Source: Micropruina sp. (GTDB taxonomy: Bacteria > Actinomycetota > Actinomycetes > Propionibacteriales > Propionibacteriaceae). From it: 64,000 nt of DNA. Position numbers and translations under genes: made by a program. The DNA lies in assembly GCA_016716635.1 (NCBI GenBank), contig JADJVZ010000012.1:372001-436000 (forward strand). Direction: 5' to 3'. Below, piece after piece: positions 51,790-58,742 of this stretch (position 1 is the first letter of the stretch; the number at the start of each line of letters is the position of its first letter). The notes under the pieces were generated by a model, which saw only the letters and a program-made list of their open reading frames with translations, was not told where the DNA came from and made no database searches.

Positions 51790-53390
51790 CAGGGACGAAG
51801 CGTCCGGGCGCCGGGATGTCGAAGAAGCCCGGGACCGGAATGCCGCTGCGCGGGGATCGGATCCACCGTTACGTCAACGCCTTTTGCCCCGAGTGCCACG
51901 ACGATGTGCAGCCGCTGGCGGACGTCGAGCGGCTCTCGGGGTGGCTCTCGATTCGGGACGGACGAGTGTGGCTCGAGCGCGGATGCCGGGTGCACGGCTG
52001 GATCCGGACGCTCTACGACGAAAACCCCGAGATCTTGACCTACCTCGAGCAGTGGACCGCCCCCACCAAGGCGCATCTGCCCGACACCCCCGGCAACTTT
52101 CTGCCGACGCCCGAGGCCTTCGCCTACGGGTTGCCCGAGGTGCACAGCCAGCACACCTGCACGCTGCTCGAAGACATCACCGACCACTGCAACCTCGCCT
52201 GTCCGACGTGTTTCGCCTCCTCCGCGCCCGCGCTGTCGGCCGTGGCGCCCGTCGAAGCCGTGCTCGCCAACGTGGACGCTCGCCTCGCCCGTGAGAACAA
52301 CCACCTGGACGTCTTGATGCTGTCCGGCGGCGAGCCCACTTTGCACCCGGAGTTCGCCCGGCTGATCGAGGCGCTGGTCGAGCGTCCGATCACGCGGATC
52401 ATGGTCAACACCAACGGCCACACCGTGGCCCGCGACGACGCCCTGTTGAAGCTGCTCGCCAAGCACCGCCAGCGCGTCGAGGTGTACCTGCAATACGACG
52501 GCGGGACGCGGGAGGCGAGCGTCCACCATCGGGGCGGCGATCTGCGCGCCCAGAAGGACCGGGCCATCGAGCGCCTGACCGGCGCCGGCATCTTCACCAC
52601 CCTCACCATGACGGCGGCGCTCGGGGTCAACGACGATCAGATCGGGCACGTGATCCAACGGGCGCTCGCGACCCCCTACATCGGTGGGGTGTCGATCCAA
52701 CCGGTGTTCGCCTCCGGGCGCAGCGCCGGCCTCGACCCCATGGATCGGCTCACGCACACGGGCGTCCTGGCTCGACTCGACCCCCAGACCGACGGTCAGG
52801 TGACGTGGCGCGACCTCACCGCGCTGCCGTGCTCGCACCCGCACTGCATGTCGGTGGGGTACTTGTTGAAGGACGATCAGGGCGCGTGGCGCTCTCTCAC
52901 GGCGATCATGGGACACGATCGGCTGCGGGAATGGCTCGACCTTGATCCGGAGTTGCTGGCCAACCGCATCGCCGACGCGGAGCTGCCCAAGCGCCTGCGC
53001 GAGACCGTCAAAACCTCGCTGCTGGACCTGCTCAGCGAGCAGAACTCCCTCACCCACCCCGACCTGATGGGGGCGTGGCGCGACGTCTGCACGGCCTGCG
53101 ACCTCGGCATTTCCACGATGGCGAAGCTGGCGGCAGGGTCGCTGCCGGGCGGACAAGAGCGGATGCGGGCCCTGCTCGCCGATCGGGTCGTCCGCATCAC
53201 GGTGAAGCCCTTCATGGACATCCACACGATGATCGAAGAGCGGCTCATGCAGTGCTGCGTCCACGTGGGCACCACCGGCGAGGCAGGCAACCCCCAGTGC
53301 GCGCCCTTCTGCGCCGTGCAGGCGTGGCGTCCCCTGTCAGACGCTCGCTTGTCGACCTCGACGAGACGATTCTTGGAGGTGATCCAGTGA
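51786..53390 (+). CDS. Radical SAM protein of the tetraether-lipid-synthase-like group
   Basis: 534 aa. N-terminal zinc-finger-like region (C34-x2-C37 in FCPEC, and C67-R-V-H70), the radical SAM cluster motif C135-x3-C139-x2-C142 in ITDHCNLACPTCFA, GGEP in MLSGGEPTLHPEF, and a C-terminal metal-type motif with CC-x-H (490-493) and QCAPFC. This layout (N-terminal CxxC plus CxxHG, C-terminal D...ER...CCxH...PFC) is that of the family containing archaeal tetraether synthase Tes (MJ0619). Such enzymes join lipid tails by C-C bonds. Start overlaps the Lgt-like gene by 4 bp. Confidence 0.8.
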   Translation: MTGTKRPGAGMSKKPGTGMPLRGDRIHRYVNAFCPECHDDVQPLADVERLSGWLSIRDGRVWLERGCRVHGWIRTLYDENPEILTYLEQWTAPTKAHLPDTPGNFLPTPEAFAYGLPEVHSQHTCTLLEDITDHCNLACPTCFASSAPALSAVAPVEAVLANVDARLARENNHLDVLMLSGGEPTLHPEFARLIEALVERPITRIMVNTNGHTVARDDALLKLLAKHRQRVEVYLQYDGGTREASVHHRGGDLRAQKDRAIERLTGAGIFTTLTMTAALGVNDDQIGHVIQRALATPYIGGVSIQPVFASGRSAGLDPMDRLTHTGVLARLDPQTDGQVTWRDLTALPCSHPHCMSVGYLLKDDQGAWRSLTAIMGHDRLREWLDLDPELLANRIADAELPKRLRETVKTSLLDLLSEQNSLTHPDLMGAWRDVCTACDLGISTMAKLAAGSLPGGQERMRALLADRVVRITVKPFMDIHTMIEERLMQCCVHVGTTGEAGNPQCAPFCAVQAWRPLSDARLSTSTRRFLEVIQ

Positions 53391-53737
53391 CCGACGCGAC
53401 GACCCCGACCTCGAACCAGAACGGCGAGGCCCCGTGGGCGGCGGAGCTTCGCAAGGCCCAGGAGGAGATCAACGCCCCGGCGCCCCCCTTCGATCCGTTG
53501 CGGCTGTGCATCTTCTCCACGGTGGCGCTGCTGGGTTGGCTGTTCGGACCCGTGACGCTGCTCGTCTTCGCCAGCATCGGCTTCGCGGGCTACCTCAAGG
53601 CCCGACGCGCCGGCCTCACCCGCTCCAAGTGTTACCTGCGCGACACCCGCCTGGTGCTCGCCTACCTGGCGTTGCTCGTCATCGCCGCGGGCGTCGGCAT
53701 CTGGTGGCGCTTCGGCCACGGAGGCTGGTTCGCATGA
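53387..53737 (+). CDS. Small two-helix membrane protein
   Basis: 116 aa from GTG at 53387 (GGAGGTGAT upstream), overlapping the radical SAM stop by 4 bp. An N-terminal soluble region (about 1-40) is followed by two helices (about 42-68 and 87-108) with a basic loop KARRAGLTRSKCYLRDTR between. Unknown family. The tight overlap makes it part of the Lgt/radical SAM operon. Confidence 0.75.
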   Translation: MTDATTPTSNQNGEAPWAAELRKAQEEINAPAPPFDPLRLCIFSTVALLGWLFGPVTLLVFASIGFAGYLKARRAGLTRSKCYLRDTRLVLAYLALLVIAAGVGIWWRFGHGGWFA

Positions 53738-54063
53738 GCGACCCGCCAACCCCCACGCCCCTCGTCAGTACACCGCGGCCTGCAGCCCGCCCTGAGGCCG
53801 GACGTGGGTGGAAGATCCTGCTCGGTGTGCTGCTCGGATCGGTGAGCCCGGCGTTCCAGTACTGGCTGCTCATCACCACGAACGGCGGCTGGCTCGGCGT
53901 CAACGGAGCGCTCTATCTGTGGATTCTGGCCCTGGCGATCGCCGCGGGCCTCACCTTCTGGAAGCGCGCCCACTGGGTTGGCGTCGGTGCGTTGATCGCG
54001 ATCGCGTCGGGCCCGCTCATCGGCGCCGGCATGTGCGTCCTTGCCTTCGCGCGTTACCGGTGA
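53734..54063 (+). CDS. Small membrane protein with proline-rich N-terminus
   Basis: 109 aa; overlaps the previous gene (ATGA). A Pro/Ala-rich head of about 25 residues (MSDPPTPTPLVSTPRPAARP), then GRGWKILLGVLLGSVSPAF and two more hydrophobic segments. Related in plan and in the WKI-x-GVLLG motif to the proteins at 54068 and 56059. Function unknown. Confidence 0.7.
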   Translation: MSDPPTPTPLVSTPRPAARPEAGRGWKILLGVLLGSVSPAFQYWLLITTNGGWLGVNGALYLWILALAIAAGLTFWKRAHWVGVGALIAIASGPLIGAGMCVLAFARYR

Positions 54064-54067
54064 CTCG

Positions 54068-54406
54068 ATGACGCACAACCCCATGTTTGACCCGGTTCCT
54101 GACCCGGCGCTGTCGCCCAGGCCGCCCAGGGAGCGCGGACGTTGGTGGAAGCTGCCCGTCGGCATGGTGCTGGGGTTCGTGATGCCTTTCGCCCTCATCT
54201 GGTCGGGCAGCTACATCTCGATCCTTTCGTCGACCTTGGATCTTGTGCCGGCTTCGGCAGTTGCGCTGGGCCTGTGGATCCTCGGCTACGCGGTTCTCAT
54301 CGGGTTGCTCTTCTGGAGGCGAACGCACTGGCTCGCGATAGGCGGACTCATGGGCACCGCTCTCACCCCCATCATCATCTTCGCCAGGTTTCTCTTCGGT
54401 TCCTGA
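54068..54406 (+). CDS. Small membrane protein, paralogue of the preceding gene
   Basis: 112 aa. Pro-rich head (FDPVPDPALSPRPPRERGR), then WWKLPVGMVLGFVMPFALIW and two to three hydrophobic segments ending LTPIIIFARFLFGS. Same layout as the gene at 53734. No known domain. Confidence 0.7.
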   Translation: MTHNPMFDPVPDPALSPRPPRERGRWWKLPVGMVLGFVMPFALIWSGSYISILSSTLDLVPASAVALGLWILGYAVLIGLLFWRRTHWLAIGGLMGTALTPIIIFARFLFGS

Positions 54407-54418
54407 AAGGAGGCGGCC

Positions 54419-54667
54419 GTGAGTGACCTCATCCCTCCCGGCGGCGTCCCAAATCCCCTGGACGCCCCGCCACCCGACGACGTGAGTCCAACCGCACCTG
54501 ATGAAACATCCCGTGGCCCCAAACCCGTCCGAGGCTGCGGTCCCGCGCTCAGGCGTCCGGGTGATCGCCGAGGACGGCTTCGGCGAGGGAAGCGAATTCC
54601 TCCCGTCGGACGATCGCGATGCCGCGGTGAACGTCGGCCAAGAGCAGCAGGGTGTCGCCGGGGTTGA
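54419..54667 (+). pseudogene. Truncated paralogue of the proline-rich membrane protein family
   Basis: Strong ribosome binding site (AAGGAGG) before a GTG, and a head MSDLIPPGGVPNPLDAPPPD like those of the two genes upstream, but the frame then runs into Arg-rich sequence antisense to the AbrB-like gene, with no membrane segment. It looks like a paralogue that lost its membrane part. Confidence 0.45.
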
Positions 54668-54773
54668 TGCCGAACAGGTCGCGCATGTCCTTGGGGATGA
54701 CGATCTGCCCCTTCTCCCCCACCTTCGCGGTGCCCGCCAGCCTGCCGGGCGGCGGCGGTGGTGGTCCAGCCAT
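54549..54773 (-). CDS. AbrB/SpoVT-like swapped-hairpin DNA-binding protein
   Basis: 74 aa. ATG at 54773 with AGGAAGGAG upstream. The core KVGEKGQIVIPKDMRDLFGI followed by NPGDTLLLLAD is a typical AbrB-type swapped-hairpin domain. A Pro-rich head (MAGPPPPPPGRLAG) precedes it. No toxin partner is adjacent, so a transcription regulator rather than a MazE-type antidote. Precedes nothing on its strand. Confidence 0.85.
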   Translation of the reverse strand: MAGPPPPPPGRLAGTAKVGEKGQIVIPKDMRDLFGINPGDTLLLLADVHRGIAIVRREEFASLAEAVLGDHPDA

Positions 54774-54798
54774 GACGACTCCTTCCTGGGGCGTCACC

Positions 54799-55857
54799 CT
54801 ACCGCCGCGCCCGCGCCGCTAGCTCGGTGACGGCCTTCACGAAACCGGCCGGGTCCTCGCCGTGGATGTTGTGGCCGGTCGTGGTCTGAATCATCACCGA
54901 GGTCGGCAACAGGGCGTGGATACGAGCCGCCTCCTCGTTCGTCGTGGCGCCTTGCAGGATGCCGTCCGCACCCACGCTCACCTGGGAGTGCAGGTACGTG
55001 ACGGGCACGGTGATCCGTGCCATGGTGTCGGCCTGGTCCCAGCCGGCGTCCCAGGAGTCGGTGTAGAAGGCCTCCCCGAACCGGGGGTCGTACGTCGGGG
55101 TGGCGCGGAACACCTCGTTGACGGACGGGGGCATCCAGGCCAGCACGATCGGCTTGCCGGGGTTGGCGGCGTGGTAGGCCAGCCCCTCGTCGATCATGCC
55201 CTTCTCGCCGCCGTTGAAGAACTGCCAAAACCGCGCGTGGACGAAGGAGTAGGCCACGAAGTCGGTCTCCCCGGAGGCCAGGAAGCTGTGGCAGGTCGAG
55301 GCGAGGTCGACCCAGTTCCACGTGGTCTTCGCTCGAGGCAGGGCGGTGGCCAGCAGGGGCGGGTCCTCCAGCACGGCGCCGGTGACCCACTCCGGCGCGT
55401 TGGCGGCCATCCAGGTGGCGATCAAGCCGCCGGACGAGTGTCCCGACACGATCGTCGGACGCCCCACGACCTGCTTCACGAACGACACGAGGTCCGCGCC
55501 GAGGCGGACGTTGGTGTAGAGCGCCGGGTCGTGCGAGGAACCGCCGTGGCCGTAGACGTCGACCGCGTAGACGTGGAAGGACTTCGCCAGGTCGGGCAGC
55601 ACCGGGTAGAAGGACGCCCAGTCCATGAGCTGGCCGTGGATGAGCAGCAGCGCAGGCCCATTGTCGGGCCCCTCGGCGTAGTGGATGGTCTGCCCCGCGA
55701 CCCTGGCGTCCTTCTCGGCGAACCCTGCGTCCCAGACCGGTTTCATCCCTCGGTCGAAGGCGGTGACGTTGTTCCAGCGGTAGACGCCCGCTGCGGACGC
55801 CCCCGCCACGAGCACGACCGCCAGCACGATCACTGCCCACTTCAAGACTCTCCGCAC
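54799..55857 (-). CDS. Membrane-anchored or secreted alpha/beta hydrolase
   Basis: 352 aa. N-terminal hydrophobic anchor or signal (about 6-24). Alpha/beta-hydrolase landmarks: LLLIHGQLMDW (oxyanion), nucleophile SGHSSGGLIATWMA (about 146-152), and late His in TTTGHNIHGEDPAG. Substrate unknown. GTG at 55857 behind AGGAGG. A strong palindrome lies immediately upstream. Confidence 0.85.
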   Translation of the reverse strand: MRRVLKWAVIVLAVVLVAGASAAGVYRWNNVTAFDRGMKPVWDAGFAEKDARVAGQTIHYAEGPDNGPALLLIHGQLMDWASFYPVLPDLAKSFHVYAVDVYGHGGSSHDPALYTNVRLGADLVSFVKQVVGRPTIVSGHSSGGLIATWMAANAPEWVTGAVLEDPPLLATALPRAKTTWNWVDLASTCHSFLASGETDFVAYSFVHARFWQFFNGGEKGMIDEGLAYHAANPGKPIVLAWMPPSVNEVFRATPTYDPRFGEAFYTDSWDAGWDQADTMARITVPVTYLHSQVSVGADGILQGATTNEEAARIHALLPTSVMIQTTTGHNIHGEDPAGFVKAVTELAARARR

Positions 55858-55867
55858 GACCCCTCCT

Positions 55868-55894
55868 GGTATGACTAGTCATACTAGTTATACC
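55868..55894. promoter_or_regulatory. Palindromic operator upstream of the hydrolase gene
   Basis: GGTATGACTAGTCATACTAG followed by TTATACC forms a 27-bp near-palindrome made of two ACTAGT cores; the inner ATGACTAGTCAT is perfect. Very AT-rich for this DNA. Its position just before the hydrolase start suits a repressor site (TetR or MarR type), but no such regulator is adjacent. Confidence 0.6.
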
Positions 55895-56058
55895 AACGTC
55901 GCACGGCGTCGCGATCCACGTCCGCCTGCTGCTCGGGAAAGGACACATTCCCTTGGGCGGCGGGAGAACCCCCGGATTCTGCCAGCGCCTGCAGCAGCAC
56001 CGCTCCCACTCCCGTAGCCTTCTTGGCACTACGTTCACCGGATACGAAGGAGTGGGTC

Positions 56059-56571
56059 GTGAGTACCCCTGTCCCCCCGCCTGACGTTCCCGATTCCGGT
56101 CAACCGTGGATTCCGACGCCTCCCGGCGGGGCCTATCTGGGCGGCCCCTACCCAAATCCCGCGAATCAGGGCGGACCGTACCCAGCTCCCGCGAATCAGG
56201 GCGGATACTACCCAGGCCCGCAGTACCCCGGTCCCCCGCACCCTGGATCCCCGGGTGGCTATCCCGGCGGGCCGTATCCCCAGGGTTCCGTCACACCGCC
56301 CGCAGACCGTGCCATGGGCTGGAAGATCGCGGCGGGGTTCGCCCTGGGCATTGTGTTCATGGTGTTGCCCTTGTACGCCTCGGTCCTCGAGATCTTCTAC
56401 GGCTACAACATGTACGCATTCGCCGGGATTTCTCTGGTGGAAGTAGCCGTCACTATCGCGCTGGCCATCTACCGGCCCACGCGGATGGTGGCGGTGGGGG
56501 TTGCCATCTCGCTGCTGCTGTCACCGATCGTGTTGGTGGGCGCCTGCTTCGCAGCCTTCGCCAACTACTAG
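56059..56571 (+). CDS. Gly/Pro/Tyr-rich membrane protein
   Basis: 170 aa from GTG at 56059 (GAAGGAG upstream). Head of about 85 residues with repeats GGPYPNPANQ / GGPYPAPANQ / GGYYPGPQYP, then GWKIAAGFALGIVFMVLPLY and two more membrane segments ending CFAAFANY. The GWKI-x-GxxLG start of the membrane part links it to the proteins at 53734 and 54068. Function unknown; such heads may interact with the cell wall or other proteins. Confidence 0.75.
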   Translation: MSTPVPPPDVPDSGQPWIPTPPGGAYLGGPYPNPANQGGPYPAPANQGGYYPGPQYPGPPHPGSPGGYPGGPYPQGSVTPPADRAMGWKIAAGFALGIVFMVLPLYASVLEIFYGYNMYAFAGISLVEVAVTIALAIYRPTRMVAVGVAISLLLSPIVLVGACFAAFANY

Positions 56572-56619
56572 CGAGAACCCGCGCCCGGCGGTCGGTTCGC
56601 CGGACGAGGTGAAACAAAA

Positions 56620-56657
56620 GAACGAGTGATCATCTGTGGAGAGACAATCACTCGTTC
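56620..56657 (-). terminator. Terminator of tRNA-Arg
   Basis: 11-bp perfect stem GAACGAGTGAT/ATCACTCGTTC (56620-56630, 56647-56657). On the minus strand it is followed by CTTTTGTTTC, a good U-tract just downstream of the tRNA. Confidence 0.7.
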
Positions 56658-56660
56658 TAG

Positions 56661-56733
56661 CGCGCTCGGAGGGACTCGAACCCCCAACCTGCTGATCCGT
56701 AGTCAGCTGCTCTATCCATTGAGCCACGAGCGC
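56661..56733 (-). tRNA. tRNA-Arg(ACG)
   Basis: Cloverleaf complete on the minus strand: acceptor GCGCTCG/CGAGCGC, D arm GCTC-AATGGATA-GAGC, anticodon loop CTACGGA (ACG, read as ICG after TadA), T arm with GGTTCGAGTCC. No CCA encoded. Confidence 0.95.
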
Positions 56734-56913
56734 CTGGTTGGTAACCGGAGACCAACTCTACGTCAACCCCCGACAAACCGTCCAACCGCGCGCCGTCGGC
56801 GGCACCCTCTGATCCCCGTCCAGGTGGCAGGTCCACGGGCCCCGGACCCTGCCCGCTGCTATCGTCGAATCACCCTCGGTCGCCGTTGACTGACGGCAGA
56901 CAGGCACCTCTTC

Positions 56914-57588
56914 ATGACGGACTTCCTCAACCTCCTGGTTGGCGTTTGCCAGGCATTGTGGGGCATTTGGACGCTCGACAGCGGGCTCCCACCGTGGTTG
57001 GACGCACGTCCGGACGCCACCGCGATCAGCATCACCATTGCCATCTTGGCCGGCGCCTCGACGCTTCTGGGGAACTCTGTGGTGTTGTTCCTCAATCGCG
57101 TCCACGGCATGCAATTCGCGCTCGCGCTCTTCGTGAACGGGCTCGTGCTGGTCGCGCTGTACGCGGTGGAGGCCGCCGCCGTCATCGCGCTCGGCAGCAT
57201 CTTCCTCGGCGGCACGCCCCCCGCCTGGCTGGTGTTTCGCGGAGTGATGCTCTCCTCAGCGCCCCTGGTCTTCGGGGTGCTGGCGTTGGCCCCGTACGTG
57301 GGCCCGGCCATCGCCCGCCTGCTTCAGGCCTGGAGCGCCGTGATCTTGTGGATCATCGTTCACGCCCTCTTCGGCGGCAACCAGTGGGCCTCGTTGGCCG
57401 TCACCCTCGGCGCCTGGGGCATCATGCAGGTCGCCTCACGCGTGATTGCCGGTCCGATCAGCATCGTGGCCAACAAAGCCTGGGAGAAGGTCACCGGACG
57501 CCAACTGATGCTGACCGGTCGAGACCTGCTCTCGGGTCAACCCTTCATGCCCGTCGGGCCCCAGTTCGCAGGACCCGAGGAACGCTGA
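56914..57588 (+). CDS. Polytopic membrane protein
   Basis: 224 aa with five to six hydrophobic segments (about 38-55, 65-85, 88-105, 112-130, 135-150 and 160-178). LARGE polar tail WEKVTGRQLMLTGRDLLSGQ. Unknown family; resembles no transporter I know. Coupled to the next gene by a TGATG overlap, so the two likely work together. Confidence 0.7.
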   Translation: MTDFLNLLVGVCQALWGIWTLDSGLPPWLDARPDATAISITIAILAGASTLLGNSVVLFLNRVHGMQFALALFVNGLVLVALYAVEAAAVIALGSIFLGGTPPAWLVFRGVMLSSAPLVFGVLALAPYVGPAIARLLQAWSAVILWIIVHALFGGNQWASLAVTLGAWGIMQVASRVIAGPISIVANKAWEKVTGRQLMLTGRDLLSGQPFMPVGPQFAGPEER

Positions 57589-58565
57589 TGTTGGTCTCAC
57601 TTCTCATCATCCTGCTGCTGGTCATCCTGCTCGCCCTCACCGTGGCTCCCCTGGAGTCCCTGGGCTGGTGGTCCCATACCGGCGCCGACCAGGCGGCCAA
57701 CTTTGCCGAAAGTGTGATCGACGCCGAGGCGACGGCGAAGACCGAAGCGTCCGAAACGCCGACGTACAGCCGCTACCTCATCTACCTTTCCGGGATCGGC
57801 GCCATCGACGGCACGTCGATTCCCGAGGAGGAACGCCCGTTCCTCAAAGGGATCCAGGACGGGCTCCCCACCACGCTGGTCATCGATGACGTGTTCCCCT
57901 ATTCGGTCGACAACAACGGACTCACGGCCCAACGCTCGATGGCGCGGCTGTGGCGCGGGATCGAGAAGCTGCGCCTGAAGAACCCCAACTCGCAGGCCGC
58001 GATGCTGGTCAATGCCCGCAACGCGATCCAGATGTTTGTCTGCTCGGATCGACGCTACGGCCCCACCTACAACATCGGCACCGCCCAAGTGATCACGGAA
58101 TCCCTCAAACGTCACGGCTACCCGTTCGGATCCGGCATCCCCGTCACGATCCTCGGTTGGAGCGGCGGCGCCCAGATCGCCCTTGGCGCGTGTTGGTACC
58201 TGGGCATGGAGGGCATGCCCCTGAGCGTCGTCTCGATCGGCGGCATGATGTCCGACGATTACGGCCTCGACAAGATCGACAAGGTCTGGCACCTCGCCGG
58301 CAGCAAGGATCCGATGCAGAAGTTGGGCGGCATCCTCTACGCCGGACGCTGGCCCCACGCCCTCTTCTCGCCATGGACGAAGGCCATGAAGGAGGGCCGC
58401 ATCGACATCATCCCGATCGGACCCATGACTCACTTCATGTCGAAGCACTACTTCGATACCGAAACGTTCGGCCCTGACGGCCGCAGCTACCTTCAGGTCA
58501 GCATCGACGCCGTGGTGGCCGTGCTCGAGGGCAAGCCTGTGAAGACGGTCCCGCTCACGTCCTAG
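57588..58565 (+). CDS. Alpha/beta-hydrolase-like protein with N-terminal membrane anchor
   Basis: 325 aa. An N-terminal helix (about 3-22, SLLIILLLVILLALTVAPL) and a soluble domain with a GxSxG-type nucleophile elbow ILGWSGGAQIALGACW (about 185-200) and a candidate late His in GPMTHFMSKHYF. Contains SRYLIYLSGIGAIDGTS early on. Possibly a lipase or esterase fold; activity not predicted. ATG overlaps the preceding stop by 1 base. Confidence 0.7.
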   Translation: MLVSLLIILLLVILLALTVAPLESLGWWSHTGADQAANFAESVIDAEATAKTEASETPTYSRYLIYLSGIGAIDGTSIPEEERPFLKGIQDGLPTTLVIDDVFPYSVDNNGLTAQRSMARLWRGIEKLRLKNPNSQAAMLVNARNAIQMFVCSDRRYGPTYNIGTAQVITESLKRHGYPFGSGIPVTILGWSGGAQIALGACWYLGMEGMPLSVVSIGGMMSDDYGLDKIDKVWHLAGSKDPMQKLGGILYAGRWPHALFSPWTKAMKEGRIDIIPIGPMTHFMSKHYFDTETFGPDGRSYLQVSIDAVVAVLEGKPVKTVPLTS

Positions 58566-58670
58566 AAACCCCGCCCCGACGAGCCAAGACAGTCAATCCA
58601 AGCGTCCGATTCTTGGGTAACGAAGTGGCGAGCGAGGTCGCCCACCGAGCCGTTGGGAACTTTGGCCAAG

Positions 58671-58692
58671 ATTGGGGCAGGATTGCCCCAAT
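58671..58692. promoter_or_regulatory. Inverted repeat upstream of pckG
   Basis: ATTGGGGCA-GGAT-TGCCCCAAT, 9-bp perfect arms with a 4-nt loop, 50 bp before the pckG start. Preceded by TTTGGCCAAG. Either an operator for carbon-source control or an RNA hairpin in the leader. Confidence 0.5.
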
Positions 58693-58742
58693 GCGACATG
58701 GAAGTCTCTCCTCGTCGCTGCGACAGCCCTCAGGGAGAACAC

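Noticed and set aside
54549..54773. MazE-type antitoxin of a toxin-antitoxin pair
   Set aside because: No MazF- or PIN-like gene lies next to it; the neighbour is a hydrolase.
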